From: Alkalinema sp. RU_4_3
Lineage (GTDB): Bacteria; Cyanobacteriota; Cyanobacteriia; Leptolyngbyales; Leptolyngbyaceae
Length of the DNA: 47,911 bases
Assembly: GCA_012031975.1 (NCBI GenBank)
Contig: JAAUSA010000010.1
Span: forward strand, 1-47,911
Direction: 5' to 3'
The notes beneath the pieces are model-generated. The model was not told where the DNA came from and ran no database searches. It saw nothing but the letters and a program-made list of their open reading frames with translations. The translations under genes were made by a program, and so were the position numbers. Numbering within the stretch: the first letter of the stretch is position 1; each line of letters begins with the position of its first letter. Below, piece by piece: positions 37,409 to 45,775 of this stretch.

Positions 37409-38257
37409 TTACAACACGTCGGCAAAGGCAGGACTCAAACGACGATAAATCGATGACCCCAAGGTAAACATGACGAGGGCGATCGCCCAAAGATACCCCA
37501 ATTCAGCCCAATGGGTGAGGCTTCCTTGCAGCACACAGTCGCGATAGAGGGTGATGATGGCTGTGAAAGGGTTGTACCAGGCAATTGAGAAAAACGGCTC
37601 GGGAATCTTCTCCAGGGGATACATGACAGGGGTGAGGTAGAACAGCAGATTCACGGCGATCCCCACGGTCTGGGGAATATCCCGCACAAACACCGCAAAC
37701 CCGGCCATCAAATAACTAATCCCCGCCGTAAACAACAACTGCGGCACCCAGATCATCGGCATCCACAGCAATGCCCAGCTCACCTTCCCAGTTAGCAAGC
37801 CCACCCCCACAATCAGCAACATAAACCCCAACAGACTATCCACAAAGGCTGTCAAAATGGGCACCAACGGCAGCAGCGTCAGGGGAAACACGACTTTCTT
37901 CACAAGGTTAGCCTGGTTAAAGACTGAGACCGTTGCTTGGGAAAAGCCTGAGGTAAAGGCAATCCAAGGAATCAGTCCAGCGAACAGCCAGAGTCCAAAA
38001 AAGAGCGTGTTGTCTGTCACCAACCTATCCATGCCTTTGAGTTCGAGGCGAACCTGAAGAACGATCGAGAAGACGTAGGTATAGACCAAAAGTTGCACGA
38101 GCTGGTTGATCAAGCTCCAGGCATTCCCCAATACGGATCCTTTGTAGCGGGCAGCCACATCTCGCTGGACCAAGGTTTTGAGCAGGTCTAACTTGAACCG
38201 CATTCCCTGGGGCAACGGCAACCTCGGCACAATCTGATTCAGTACTGCGTTGAGCAT
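37409..38257 (-). CDS. wzm: ABC transporter permease Wzm
   Basis: A 282-residue ABC-2 type permease. It has about six membrane spans (LVQLLVYTYVFSIVL, LFFGLWLFAGLIPWIAFTSG, LTLLPLVPILTAFVDSLLGF, LLFYLTPVMYPLEKIPEPF and a C-terminal hydrophobic helix) and the cytoplasmic DLLKTLVQRDVAARYKGSVLG interface motif near 25. Together with Wzt it exports undecaprenyl-linked polysaccharide across the inner membrane. The ATG at 38257 is chosen because it gives a typical short N-terminal arm; longer frames run into repeat DNA upstream. Confidence 0.92.
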   Translation of the reverse strand: MLNAVLNQIVPRLPLPQGMRFKLDLLKTLVQRDVAARYKGSVLGNAWSLINQLVQLLVYTYVFSIVLQVRLELKGMDRLVTDNTLFFGLWLFAGLIPWIAFTSGFSQATVSVFNQANLVKKVVFPLTLLPLVPILTAFVDSLLGFMLLIVGVGLLTGKVSWALLWMPMIWVPQLLFTAGISYLMAGFAVFVRDIPQTVGIAVNLLFYLTPVMYPLEKIPEPFFSIAWYNPFTAIITLYRDCVLQGSLTHWAELGYLWAIALVMFTLGSSIYRRLSPAFADVL

Positions 38258-38306
38258 AGGGGCGATGGGAGCCACTCTTGAGAGGGAACAGAGTTTTGGC
38301 CCATAC

Positions 38307-38341
38307 ACTGTTACCACGAATGGCGCCCCTAGGCAAGGGCC
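38307..38341. repeat. left copy of a ~35-bp direct repeat flanking the AT-rich gene
   Basis: CACTGTTACCACGAATGG is identical to 40179-40196; similarity continues, with mismatches, over a total of about 35 bases (CGCCCCTAGGCAAGG against TGTCTCCAAGCAAGC). The two copies lie just outside the membrane-protein gene 38364-40103. Confidence 0.75.
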
Positions 38342-38371
38342 GTCTAAGCTAGGGCCGTCTAAGCTAGGGCC
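38336..38371. repeat. 15-bp tandem repeat at the 3' end of the membrane-protein gene
   Basis: AGGGCCGTCTAAGCT occurs twice in a row (38336-38350, 38351-38365) followed by a partial third copy AGGGCC. The stop codon of the gene (TAG, 38364-38366) lies in it. Confidence 0.85.
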
Positions 38372-40103
38372 TTTGAGGATAGCGGATCACTTGAACAATA
38401 TAGTGGGTAGATTGGTGGGTTTCTAAGACCTGGATACCCGGTTCTGTCTTGGGTGGATACCGACTGATGAAGCATAGTCGATCGATGGGCTTCGACTTGT
38501 TAGCCGATAACCAGTCAATAATCGGCTGCTTATCCTGCCAAGTTCTCAAAAAGCCCGGTGGACTATAGCCCGAATATCCATTCACCACAGGTACATTAGC
38601 ATTAATACCTGCCCACATCGCATCAACTTGAGCATAAATACCGGATACGAAAGACAGCTCTTCATTCCGTTGGTTGAAGGGGGATATGTAAGCCGCTTGG
38701 CAATACTGTTTTGTCACTTGGCCCAGTTCAGCATCCTTGGCTCTGACTGAAGCGGCATCATAGGTATAGGGTATGGTCCGTTGCTCAAATATGGCCAAGA
38801 CGATGATGCAAGCGATCAAATATTTCGTTGCGGACTGCGAGAGCCTAGAAGTTTTCAGATACTCATTTAAAAATATGATCCCTGCTATGATTAGACAAGG
38901 TAAAAGGGTAAGAAATATCCGAATTGGAGCGCGTATGGCAGAGGCTCCGGGAATGATCTGATAAATCAGCCGCCAGAGGCTCACACCATGGCCGAAATCT
39001 GTGGCACAAAATGCAACAATTAGGCCTGTTATGGTAAAGGCTAATACTAATCTTTTCTGATTTCCAAAGACCGCAGTTTTTTTCCTTAAAAATTTATAAA
39101 CAATCATTCCTGTCAAAATCATTAGGACCGAACCAGGGAAATTATAGTGTATCCATAGAATGGGGGCATTAGGATCGCTAACACCTAAGAGATGATGGAG
39201 CGAGCCGAGGATAGGAGACCAGAGTGAATTGGCCGCTGGTACCATGAATAAAGAAATTGGCTTTAGGAGAAGCTCGGCAACCACATCGTAGGAGTTGCCA
39301 CCCATAATACGCTTCATCTCTAAATAGGGCTGAAGGAATTTATACAAAAGGAATGCCCAGACACCTAGAGATAAAGCAACAAAGCTCCAGCAACGATAGA
39401 GGAACGTTCCTACTTTTTGTCTCGATTCTGGTAATACCGAAATTGTGACAATCGAAAATATCAATGTCACTAGCAGTAAAAACCAGCCGAGATAGATGCC
39501 ACAAAGTATTTGCCAATAAAGTGTAATGAGTATTAGCAGCCACCCCAATTTTGATGGTTTGAGGGCAAACCGCCAAACAAGCCATAGGCATAGGGGGGTA
39601 CAAAACTGTGGAAATAACTGGGCATGGGCATACTGAGCAACACGAGATAGTGGAAAAGCAAATAGAAATCCGCCTAACCCGGCAAGTGCTGGCTGAACGT
39701 TTTCTTTGCGCAATATGAATAGCATCGATAGGAAATTGAGCAGGCTCAATACCATGAGCCAACCCATGGATGCAATATCAGGCATTAAAAAAAATCTGAG
39801 CAACCAATATATAGGAGCTGCGCCAAATAAATTATCAGAAAATGCTAGTGTATTGGGGTAGGGCGTAAACATACTAGGCCCGTAAAGTTTTCCTGTATAA
39901 GTATGATCGCTAACCATTTTCCAGGTATGTTCTAGGAAATACTGATTGAGCCTATAGTCTGATAGCTCACCCGGTAGACGATCGAAGCCAGTCATTAGCG
40001 CCGGATAAAATACGAAGAATAAGCCAACAGTGAATATTAGAACGTAAATCAGTGAGGCCTTGGAGAAGACTTTAGTGATTTGGAGAGGTGATTTTCTGTT
40101 CAT
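38364..40103 (-). CDS. polytopic membrane protein, GT-C-like, AT-rich
   Basis: A 579-residue protein with roughly ten to twelve hydrophobic helices. After a first span (ASLIYVLIFTVGLFFVFYPAL) an acidic extracytoplasmic loop with GELSDYRLNQYFLEHTW follows, as in GT-C glycosyltransferases and YfhO-like proteins, where an early Asp/Glu is catalytic. The C-terminal 130 residues are a soluble domain with NGYSGYSPPGFLRTW. No specific family is certain. The gene is visibly richer in A+T than its neighbours and has few HIP1 sites, so it may have been acquired separately. It precedes wzm and could modify the exported glycan or lipid-linked sugars outside the membrane. The ATG at 40103 is chosen for its N-terminal basic-then-hydrophobic layout. 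Confidence 0.72.
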   Translation of the reverse strand: MNRKSPLQITKVFSKASLIYVLIFTVGLFFVFYPALMTGFDRLPGELSDYRLNQYFLEHTWKMVSDHTYTGKLYGPSMFTPYPNTLAFSDNLFGAAPIYWLLRFFLMPDIASMGWLMVLSLLNFLSMLFILRKENVQPALAGLGGFLFAFPLSRVAQYAHAQLFPQFCTPLCLWLVWRFALKPSKLGWLLILITLYWQILCGIYLGWFLLLVTLIFSIVTISVLPESRQKVGTFLYRCWSFVALSLGVWAFLLYKFLQPYLEMKRIMGGNSYDVVAELLLKPISLFMVPAANSLWSPILGSLHHLLGVSDPNAPILWIHYNFPGSVLMILTGMIVYKFLRKKTAVFGNQKRLVLAFTITGLIVAFCATDFGHGVSLWRLIYQIIPGASAIRAPIRIFLTLLPCLIIAGIIFLNEYLKTSRLSQSATKYLIACIIVLAIFEQRTIPYTYDAASVRAKDAELGQVTKQYCQAAYISPFNQRNEELSFVSGIYAQVDAMWAGINANVPVVNGYSGYSPPGFLRTWQDKQPIIDWLSANKSKPIDRLCFISRYPPKTEPGIQVLETHQSTHYIVQVIRYPQRP

Positions 40104-40178
40104 AACCTGTGGATAGTTCACTAACAGTGCCACTCCCCTCAACTTAGTGAGGGCCAAGAATTAGCTTTTTAGCCCCCC

Positions 40179-40213
40179 ACTGTTACCACGAATGGTGTCT
40201 CCAAGCAAGCCCT
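40179..40213. repeat. right copy of the ~35-bp direct repeat
   Basis: Shares CACTGTTACCACGAATGG exactly with 38307-38324 and weaker similarity over the following 17 bases. It sits between the stop of the flotillin gene and the start of the AT-rich membrane-protein gene. Confidence 0.75.
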
Positions 40214-41438
40214 AGACTTTCTCCTGGGGTAGGAGGCGCCGCAAATCCACTCCGGTGGTCTGGCGCATCTGCTCGATAAAACTGGCCAGTTTGGTGGCTG
40301 CGGCGCCTTCCTGGGCATCGATGACTGTCAGGCTATCGACGGTCACCTCGGGGACACCCTGGGCTAGCAGTTGCAGGAGGGGCTCTAGCTTTTGGAAGAT
40401 GAAGATTTCCCGAGCCGAGTCCCCGGCGGCGGCCCAGGATTGGCCCAGGATTTCGATCCCGTTGGCTTGGGCCTTGCCGGATTCGACGATGGAACTGGCC
40501 TGACCCGTGGCCCTGGCCACGGACTGCTTACAGGTGGCCTCCGCCGGGGCAATGATGTCGGCCTGGAGCTGCTGCTCCACCTGCTTAATCCGTTCAGTCT
40601 GGACGGCGATTTCGGCCTGGGCCTTGGCGACGCGGACCTGGACGACGGACTCGACCTCCGCAACGAGGGCCGTGCGTTTAGTCAGGGCATCGCGGACGCG
40701 GCGATCGGCCTCGGCCTTGGCGATCTGCAGGTCCCGCTCAACCCGACGCAGGGCCGTCAGGCGCAGGTTCGCGGAGTTTTTGATCGTGGATTCGGCGCGG
40801 GCCTGGGCTTCGGCGATCCGGGCGTCACGCTGGAGGTCGGCCTGTTGTTTGCGGCCCAGGGAGTCGAGGTATTGGACTTCGTCGGAGATGTTTTGGACCT
40901 GGAGGGTGTCGAGGACGAGGCCGAGTTTTTCTAGGTCATCTTCAGCTTCTTCGAGCAGGATTTTGGCAAAGGCGATTTTGTCTTCGTTGACCTGTTCCGG
41001 AGTGAGACTAGCGAGCACGCCTCGGAGGTTGCCTTCAAGGGTTTCCTTCGCGAGCTGTTCGATTTCCTGGCGGCTTTTGCCGAGGAGACGCTCGATCGCA
41101 TTGTAAATAATCGGCGCTTCCCCAGCGATCTTAATGTTAGCGACACCTTCGACAGTGAGGGGAATACCATCCTTAGAGTAGGCCTTCACGACACGCAGAT
41201 CGATGATCATATTAGTCAATTCCATCCGGAAAGCACGTTCAATCAGAGGAATCTGAATGGAACTCCCCCCTTTAACAATGCGATAGCCGAGGGTTTGACC
41301 ATCGGGCGTTGGGGTCGAGCTGCCAGCAAAGATCAGAACTTCGCTGGGTTGGCAGATGTGGTAAAGGTTTTTAATCACAAACCAGCCAGCGCTGCCACCG
41401 AGGCCGAGGAGCGCGATCGAAAGCGTAATAGGGTCCAT
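40212..41438 (-). CDS. flotillin/SPFH family protein, paralogue 1
   Basis: A 408-residue SPFH protein. An N-terminal hydrophobic segment (TLSIALLGLGGSAGWFVI) and the start of the SPFH domain (PSEVLIFAGSS, GGSSIQIPLIERAFRMEL) are followed by NIKIAGEAPIIYNAIERLL, a long Ala/Glu/Lys-rich coiled coil (about 220-340) and a C-terminal region. Such proteins organise membrane microdomains. Its sister gene lies 115 bases upstream. The ATG at 41438 is preceded by a 7-bp AATTGTG repeat. Confidence 0.9.
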   Translation of the reverse strand: MDPITLSIALLGLGGSAGWFVIKNLYHICQPSEVLIFAGSSTPTPDGQTLGYRIVKGGSSIQIPLIERAFRMELTNMIIDLRVVKAYSKDGIPLTVEGVANIKIAGEAPIIYNAIERLLGKSRQEIEQLAKETLEGNLRGVLASLTPEQVNEDKIAFAKILLEEAEDDLEKLGLVLDTLQVQNISDEVQYLDSLGRKQQADLQRDARIAEAQARAESTIKNSANLRLTALRRVERDLQIAKAEADRRVRDALTKRTALVAEVESVVQVRVAKAQAEIAVQTERIKQVEQQLQADIIAPAEATCKQSVARATGQASSIVESGKAQANGIEILGQSWAAAGDSAREIFIFQKLEPLLQLLAQGVPEVTVDSLTVIDAQEGAAATKLASFIEQMRQTTGVDLRRLLPQEKV

Positions 41439-41443
41439 AGGAA

Positions 41444-41466
41444 AATTGTGAATTGTGAATTGTGAA
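41444..41466. repeat. AATTGTG tandem repeat upstream of flotillin 1
   Basis: Three perfect tandem 7-bp units (41444-41464) plus AA, six bases upstream of the flotillin ATG. It is a simple repeat in the leader region, possibly length-variable between strains. Confidence 0.8.
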
Positions 41467-41472
41467 TATTCC

Positions 41473-41497
41473 CGTAGGGGCGCGTTGCACACGCCCA
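41473..41497. repeat. palindromic intergenic GTAGGGGCG...CGCCC element
   Basis: GTAGGGGCGCGTTGCACACGCCC folds into a short GC-rich hairpin with one mismatch (GGGCGCGT/ACACGCCC). Elements of this look are scattered through many filamentous cyanobacterial genomes. One copy is seen here, so its repeat nature is from general knowledge. Confidence 0.5.
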
Positions 41498-41553
41498 CCA
41501 ACTGTGCCGCAGTCTTCACGGCCACTGTACGATCGCCATTCTCTGCCAAAACC

Positions 41554-42864
41554 CTAAGGCTTACTGTTCAGTAATTTAACCCCAAGGTTTTCATCAACCT
41601 GTTTCAGAAACGTCGCGATCATCTCGGGATAAACCTTAACCAGACTAGCCGTAGCTTGACCATCACCATTGTCGATCACATTAACCTGATTCAGTTTTAA
41701 GCGTTGTGGAATTTGCGTAGCCTGTTTCAACACCATCTCAATCTGCTGGAGCATAAACAGCTCCGAAGCATCAGCCCCAAGGTTTTGCCAAACCTGGGAA
41801 AGCATGTCGTTGACCAGCGCCGCCGCCTTAGCATTTTCCTCAACAATCGCCGCACTCCCCCGCGATCGCAATTCTGACGCCGCCCGTTCGGCCTCCGCTG
41901 GCAACACCAAATCAGCCTCCAATCGCAGTTGTTCTAGCTGGGTCCGCAGGGCTTGCAGAATTTGCTCAGCCTTCGCCTGACGTTCCGCTGCCGCTGCAAC
42001 GGTGATCGCCTCTTCAGATTTAGCCTTCTGGTCAAGGCGAGCCTTGAGTTTACGCAGTTCATTCTCACCCTCTAGAATTAGAATTTGATCCTGCTTTTCG
42101 GCCACGGATGATTCCTCTTCGTATTTCGCTTCGATCTGCTCTGCTTCAATCAGGGCATTGGATTCAGCCATTTCGGCATCCCGGAGAATCAGGGCAATTT
42201 GTTTTCGGCCCAGCGATCGCAGATAGTCCACATCATCGGACACACTCTGCACCTTGAGAATATCGAGCTGCAATCCCAGCTTGCTCAAATCCCGGCTAAC
42301 ATCACTGGCAATCTGCTCGGCAAATCGGAGGCGATCTTCATTGAGTTCCTCCGGTGTCAGGGTCGCCACCACACCTCTGAGGTAGCCCTCTAGGGTTTCC
42401 TTCGCCACGCGGACCAGCTCCGATTCCTTACAGTCGAGAAACCGCTCAATGGCGTTGCCGACCACCCTGGGATCGCTAGAGATTTTCACGTTAGCGATCG
42501 CCTGAATATTCAGTGGAATCCCGCCCTTGGAATAGGCATTACGCACTTCAACTCGCACGGGCATCGTGGTGACCTTCATCCGTTTCACAGTTTCTAGAAT
42601 CGGAATACGAATGGCTCTCCCCCCGCAGAGCACACGGTAGCCAACCTCTTGCCCCTGTTTATTACGATGTTTTCGCCCGGACAGAATCAGGACTTCGTTG
42701 GGATTACAAATACAGAGAAACGATCGCAAAAACCAAATACTCAAGCCGCTAAGGCCCAATAGACCGAGCAATGGGAAGCCCAAACCTAAAATTTGATCAA
42801 AACTATTGGGTGCATTGGGTTTGGCACCAACTTCTGCGATCAGAACGGGTTTCGTTTGAGTCAT
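41554..42864 (-). CDS. flotillin/SPFH family protein, paralogue 2
   Basis: A 436-residue relative of the preceding flotillin, with the same order of parts: membrane segment (LGLGFPLLGLLGLSGLSIWFL), PNEVLILSGRKHR, GGRAIRIPILETVKRMKV, NVKISSDPRVVGNAIERFLD and a coiled coil (about 220-350). Shared stretches such as AYSKxGIPL and SLGRKQ show that the two genes arose by duplication. They may form mixed oligomers in the membrane. It starts two bases after the NfeD-like stop, so NfeD-like protein and flotillin are translationally linked. Confidence 0.9.
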   Translation of the reverse strand: MTQTKPVLIAEVGAKPNAPNSFDQILGLGFPLLGLLGLSGLSIWFLRSFLCICNPNEVLILSGRKHRNKQGQEVGYRVLCGGRAIRIPILETVKRMKVTTMPVRVEVRNAYSKGGIPLNIQAIANVKISSDPRVVGNAIERFLDCKESELVRVAKETLEGYLRGVVATLTPEELNEDRLRFAEQIASDVSRDLSKLGLQLDILKVQSVSDDVDYLRSLGRKQIALILRDAEMAESNALIEAEQIEAKYEEESSVAEKQDQILILEGENELRKLKARLDQKAKSEEAITVAAAAERQAKAEQILQALRTQLEQLRLEADLVLPAEAERAASELRSRGSAAIVEENAKAAALVNDMLSQVWQNLGADASELFMLQQIEMVLKQATQIPQRLKLNQVNVIDNGDGQATASLVKVYPEMIATFLKQVDENLGVKLLNSKP

Positions 42865-42866
42865 GG

Positions 42867-43217
42867 TTAAAAACCTCTATGGAATTCGGGTTTAATTTCA
42901 GGGGTAATCCAGACACAATTGCGGGCCACGGCCACCACGAGTACCGCTTGGCCGCGATCGGCGGCTTCACCTTCATAGGTAAGGGCAGGCATTTCCACGG
43001 TGCGATCGCCGAGATCAATGCGGACTTTACCCCGTTGGTGGGCGGTGCAGGGCAGTTCTACGGTGGCATGGCGGCCGATCCACTGGTTGGCATTGTTCAT
43101 GCTGTTGTGGCCGGGACTGCGCCAGCGCCCTAGGGCAATCAGAATCACCAGGACGACCGCAGTGACGATACCCAGGGCGATCGCGATCAAGGCGAGCTTG
43201 GCAAGGGTGCTATCCAT
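42867..43217 (-). CDS. NfeD-like OB-fold membrane protein
   Basis: A 116-residue protein with one N-terminal membrane helix (LIAIALGIVTAVVLVILIAL) and a small beta-barrel domain containing WIGRHATVELPCTAHQRGKV and GQAVLVVAVA. This is the short NfeD form, which works with SPFH proteins in membrane microdomains. It is the first gene of the three-gene flotillin unit. The N-terminal protease domain of long NfeD proteins is absent. Confidence 0.85.
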   Translation of the reverse strand: MDSTLAKLALIAIALGIVTAVVLVILIALGRWRSPGHNSMNNANQWIGRHATVELPCTAHQRGKVRIDLGDRTVEMPALTYEGEAADRGQAVLVVAVARNCVWITPEIKPEFHRGF

Positions 43218-43380
43218 GGGGTTTCTATGGGGTTTCTAGGCTATCTGTCTGAGGAGGATGAGCCTATGGGGATTGTTACAAAACTTTGCATCTGACAAGT
43301 CCTTAGATGGGGAAATAGTAGAGGGGTTCCCTTTTATGCAACAACCAACTATCGCCTTGACCCATCTGAAGCACTGCAAT

Positions 43381-43611
43381 CTAGTCATCCAACAAATTAA
43401 TCAGTTCATCTTTTGTTAAATCAGCATCACGCAAAATCTTGAGCAGAAGCCCCTTCCCAACGTTTTTTCCTGAATGCACAGGAATTGTCACAATTCGATC
43501 ATCCTCGTGTTTCATCCTCACATGGCTACCCCGCTGGCGAACCTTAGAGAATCCAACTTTCGTCAACACCGCAATCAATTCCTCTCCTGTCACACTTGGA
43601 AGCTTTGCCAC
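43381..43611 (-). CDS. hicA: HicA mRNA interferase toxin
   Basis: A 76-residue HicA toxin (double-stranded RNA-binding fold). The diagnostic RQRGSHVRMKH region carries the catalytic His, followed by VTIPVHSGKNVGKGLLLKIL. It cleaves mRNA when free of HicB. The start is a GTG sharing one base with the TAG of hicB (TAGTG overlap), so antitoxin and toxin are translationally coupled. Gene order is antitoxin first, as usual in one HicAB class. Confidence 0.93.
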   Translation of the reverse strand: MAKLPSVTGEELIAVLTKVGFSKVRQRGSHVRMKHEDDRIVTIPVHSGKNVGKGLLLKILRDADLTKDELINLLDD

Positions 43612-43820
43612 TAGACCACCACCTTTTGAACACCCACAAATTCAGTCGTAGATTCTTCCACCAAGGACTCCAGACAAAGCTCAATGACCTCACGTATATT
43701 TGTCATCAACTCATCGATCGTGTCGCCCTGGCTATAGCAAGCTCTTAGCTGTGGAACCTCGCCAATATATAACCCATCCTCATCCCGCTCAATCACAACA
43801 TAGAATTCTTTGCTTTGCAT
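43611..43820 (-). CDS. hicB: HicB antitoxin
   Basis: A 69-residue HicB with a partial RNase H-like fold: FYVVIERDEDGLYIGEVPQLRACYSQGDTIDE is typical. It lacks the C-terminal ribbon-helix-helix or HTH that some HicB use to bind DNA, so self-regulation would need another factor. It pairs with hicA through a one-base overlap. The locus lies about 160 bases from the flotillin unit and 100 bases from the peptidase gene. Confidence 0.93.
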   Translation of the reverse strand: MQSKEFYVVIERDEDGLYIGEVPQLRACYSQGDTIDELMTNIREVIELCLESLVEESTTEFVGVQKVVV

Positions 43821-43922
43821 ATATATGACCTATTAAGTTGCCCGAAAGAATGATTCTCTGTACTAGTCCCGTTCGCCTCAGGGTCTGCACATACGATAAT
43901 TCTATCAAAATTTCCCTAGACC

Positions 43923-45651
43923 TTAGGCCAGATTCGCAAGCGTTTCCCCGAGCCAAGCCAAAAAATTCTGTTCCTGGATCGGCGTCGGATTCTCAACAGG
44001 CACGATCGTCCAACTCGTCGCCTGGGGCGGCAACACCATGACGGTACAGGTATAGAGCGTATCGGCGTGGAAAAGAGTGAGCTTCAGATCGCTCCCCGGT
44101 GGGTAGTCCTGGAGCGATCGCCCCACTGAGTCGCCTCTAACCGCAATCCTTCTAAGGCCACCAACTCATCTCCAGGACAGATGCCTGCCTGCTGGGCCGG
44201 GGAATCCGAGGCCACGGATTTAATCAGGGTGCGTCCATGGCTGGTTTTGAAGGTCAGGCCTGTATAGGGAATGGCCTCCTGGGCGTTGTTTTCCAGTCGG
44301 AGGCCGAAGGCGGTGAGGTATTCGTCAAAGGGTAGGTCTTCGAGTCCGTGGAGGTAGCGCGCGAAAAAGGGCTGTAAGTCAAAGCCAGCGATCGATTGAA
44401 TCACCTCTTCTAGCTCTTCGGGCAAGAAACCAATCTCCGCTTGCCCAAACCGCTGCCACATTGTCTGGAGCACCTGGTCGAAGGATTTACTGTTGTTATG
44501 TTTAATCCGAATCGCCAGATCCAGCAGCAGGGTGACCATCTCGCCTTTGAGATAGTAGGACATTTGGGAATTGGGCGTATTGTTATCGGGGCGATAGAGT
44601 TTAATCCAGGCATCGAAGCTGGATTCGCTGAGGGGCTGGACCTTGCGGCCTGGGGTGGTGAGGAAGCGGGTGATTTCTTTGCTGAGGTTTTTCAGGTAGG
44701 TTTTGGCGTTGTAGATTCCGGCGCGGAAGGGGATGGCGAGATCGTAGTAGCTGGTGGTACCTTCGCTAAACCAGAGGGAGGGTGTGTAGTTTTCCTGGGT
44801 GTAGTCGAAGGTTTCGAGGGCCTTGGGGCGGAGGCGCTTGATGTTCCAGAGGTGGAAGAATTCATGGGCGACGAGCTGGAGCAGGTCTTCGTATTTGTCG
44901 CGTTTGTTGAAGCTGAGGCGATCGAATATCAACGAGCAAGAATCCTTATGTTCTAAGCCACCAAAGCCGTTGGGGGTCAAATGGAGTAGGAAAAGATAGC
45001 GATCGTAGGGCAGCCCACCAAACAATTCGGCTTCGACTTCGATGATTTTCTGGGTGTCTTGGACAAGAAGCTCGGGATTGTAGTTGCCTTGGCCCCAAAT
45101 TGCATATTGGTGGGGTTTGCCCAGGACTTCAAACGGGAATACCTGGTGCTGGCCGATCTCGAAGGGGCTATCGACGAGCTGGTCGAAGTTGGCGGCGGTG
45201 AAATGGTTGGGTTTTGAACTGGGCAGGGCCGTGGCCACTTGCCAGCCGTCGGGGGGGGCGATCGCCACCTCACAGGCCTGATTTTCAAAGCCGGGGATGT
45301 AGCAAAAGGTAGCGGCGCCGTTGAAGTAGCCGTGGGTGCGATCGAGGTGGTTGGTGCGAACGGTTAGGTCGTGGGCGAAGATGCGGTAGGTGACGGTCAG
45401 ACTGGCCGCGCCGTTGCTGTCGATCTGCCAGTGGTTTTCGCGAGCTTTTGCCAGGGGAGAGGTTTGCCATCAAGGGTCTGCACCGTGAAGTCTTGGAGGT
45501 GGCGGGAATATTCGCGCACCATGTAGGAGCCTGGGGTCCAGACGGGCATCTTCAGGTCCAGGCGATCGCCCCTCCAGTCCTCCACCAGGATAGTCACCTC
45601 GAACAGGTGATTGGTGGGCTGGGGCATGGTGACTCGGTAGGACAAACGCAT
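43923..45651 (-). CDS. M61 glycyl aminopeptidase-like protease with PDZ domain (two frameshifts)
   Basis: A peptidase of about 576 residues after repair. The N-terminal beta domain (MRLSYRVTMPQPTNHLFEV, VWTPGSYMVREYSRH) leads to the zinc site HEFFHLWNIKRLRP and a GxSxE-like FSEGTTSYY, the M61 hallmark, and ends with a PDZ domain (ESDSPAQQAGICPGDELVAL-like, LRLEATQW). The frame breaks at the T4 run 45435-45438, where five would restore KNHWQIDSNGA, and at the C4 run 44121-44124, where five would restore TQWGRSLQDYPPGSD. The enzyme is probably a metal-dependent peptidase. No signal peptide is obvious. It is divergent from the RNase D gene. Confidence 0.88.
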
Positions 45652-45711
45652 GGGTTTCTCGGGCTAGATTAACTCGTATTGTAGCGGTTTCGGTCCTCGA
45701 TCGCCGTTCGT

Positions 45712-45720
45712 TGCTATACT
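45712..45720 (+). promoter_or_regulatory. extended -10 element upstream of the RNase D gene
   Basis: TGCTATACT matches an extended -10 (TGn-TATAAT-like), 56 bases before the ATG at 45776. No good -35 hexamer is visible at the usual spacing. Confidence 0.35.
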
Positions 45721-45775
45721 CTGAGGCAAAACCACTCTGCCATCGGGCAATCCAGCAATCGGGGATCAAATCAGC

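Noticed and set aside
43381-43820. HicAB as an unusual defence system
   Set aside because: Both proteins are standard HicA and HicB with normal order; nothing novel is seen.
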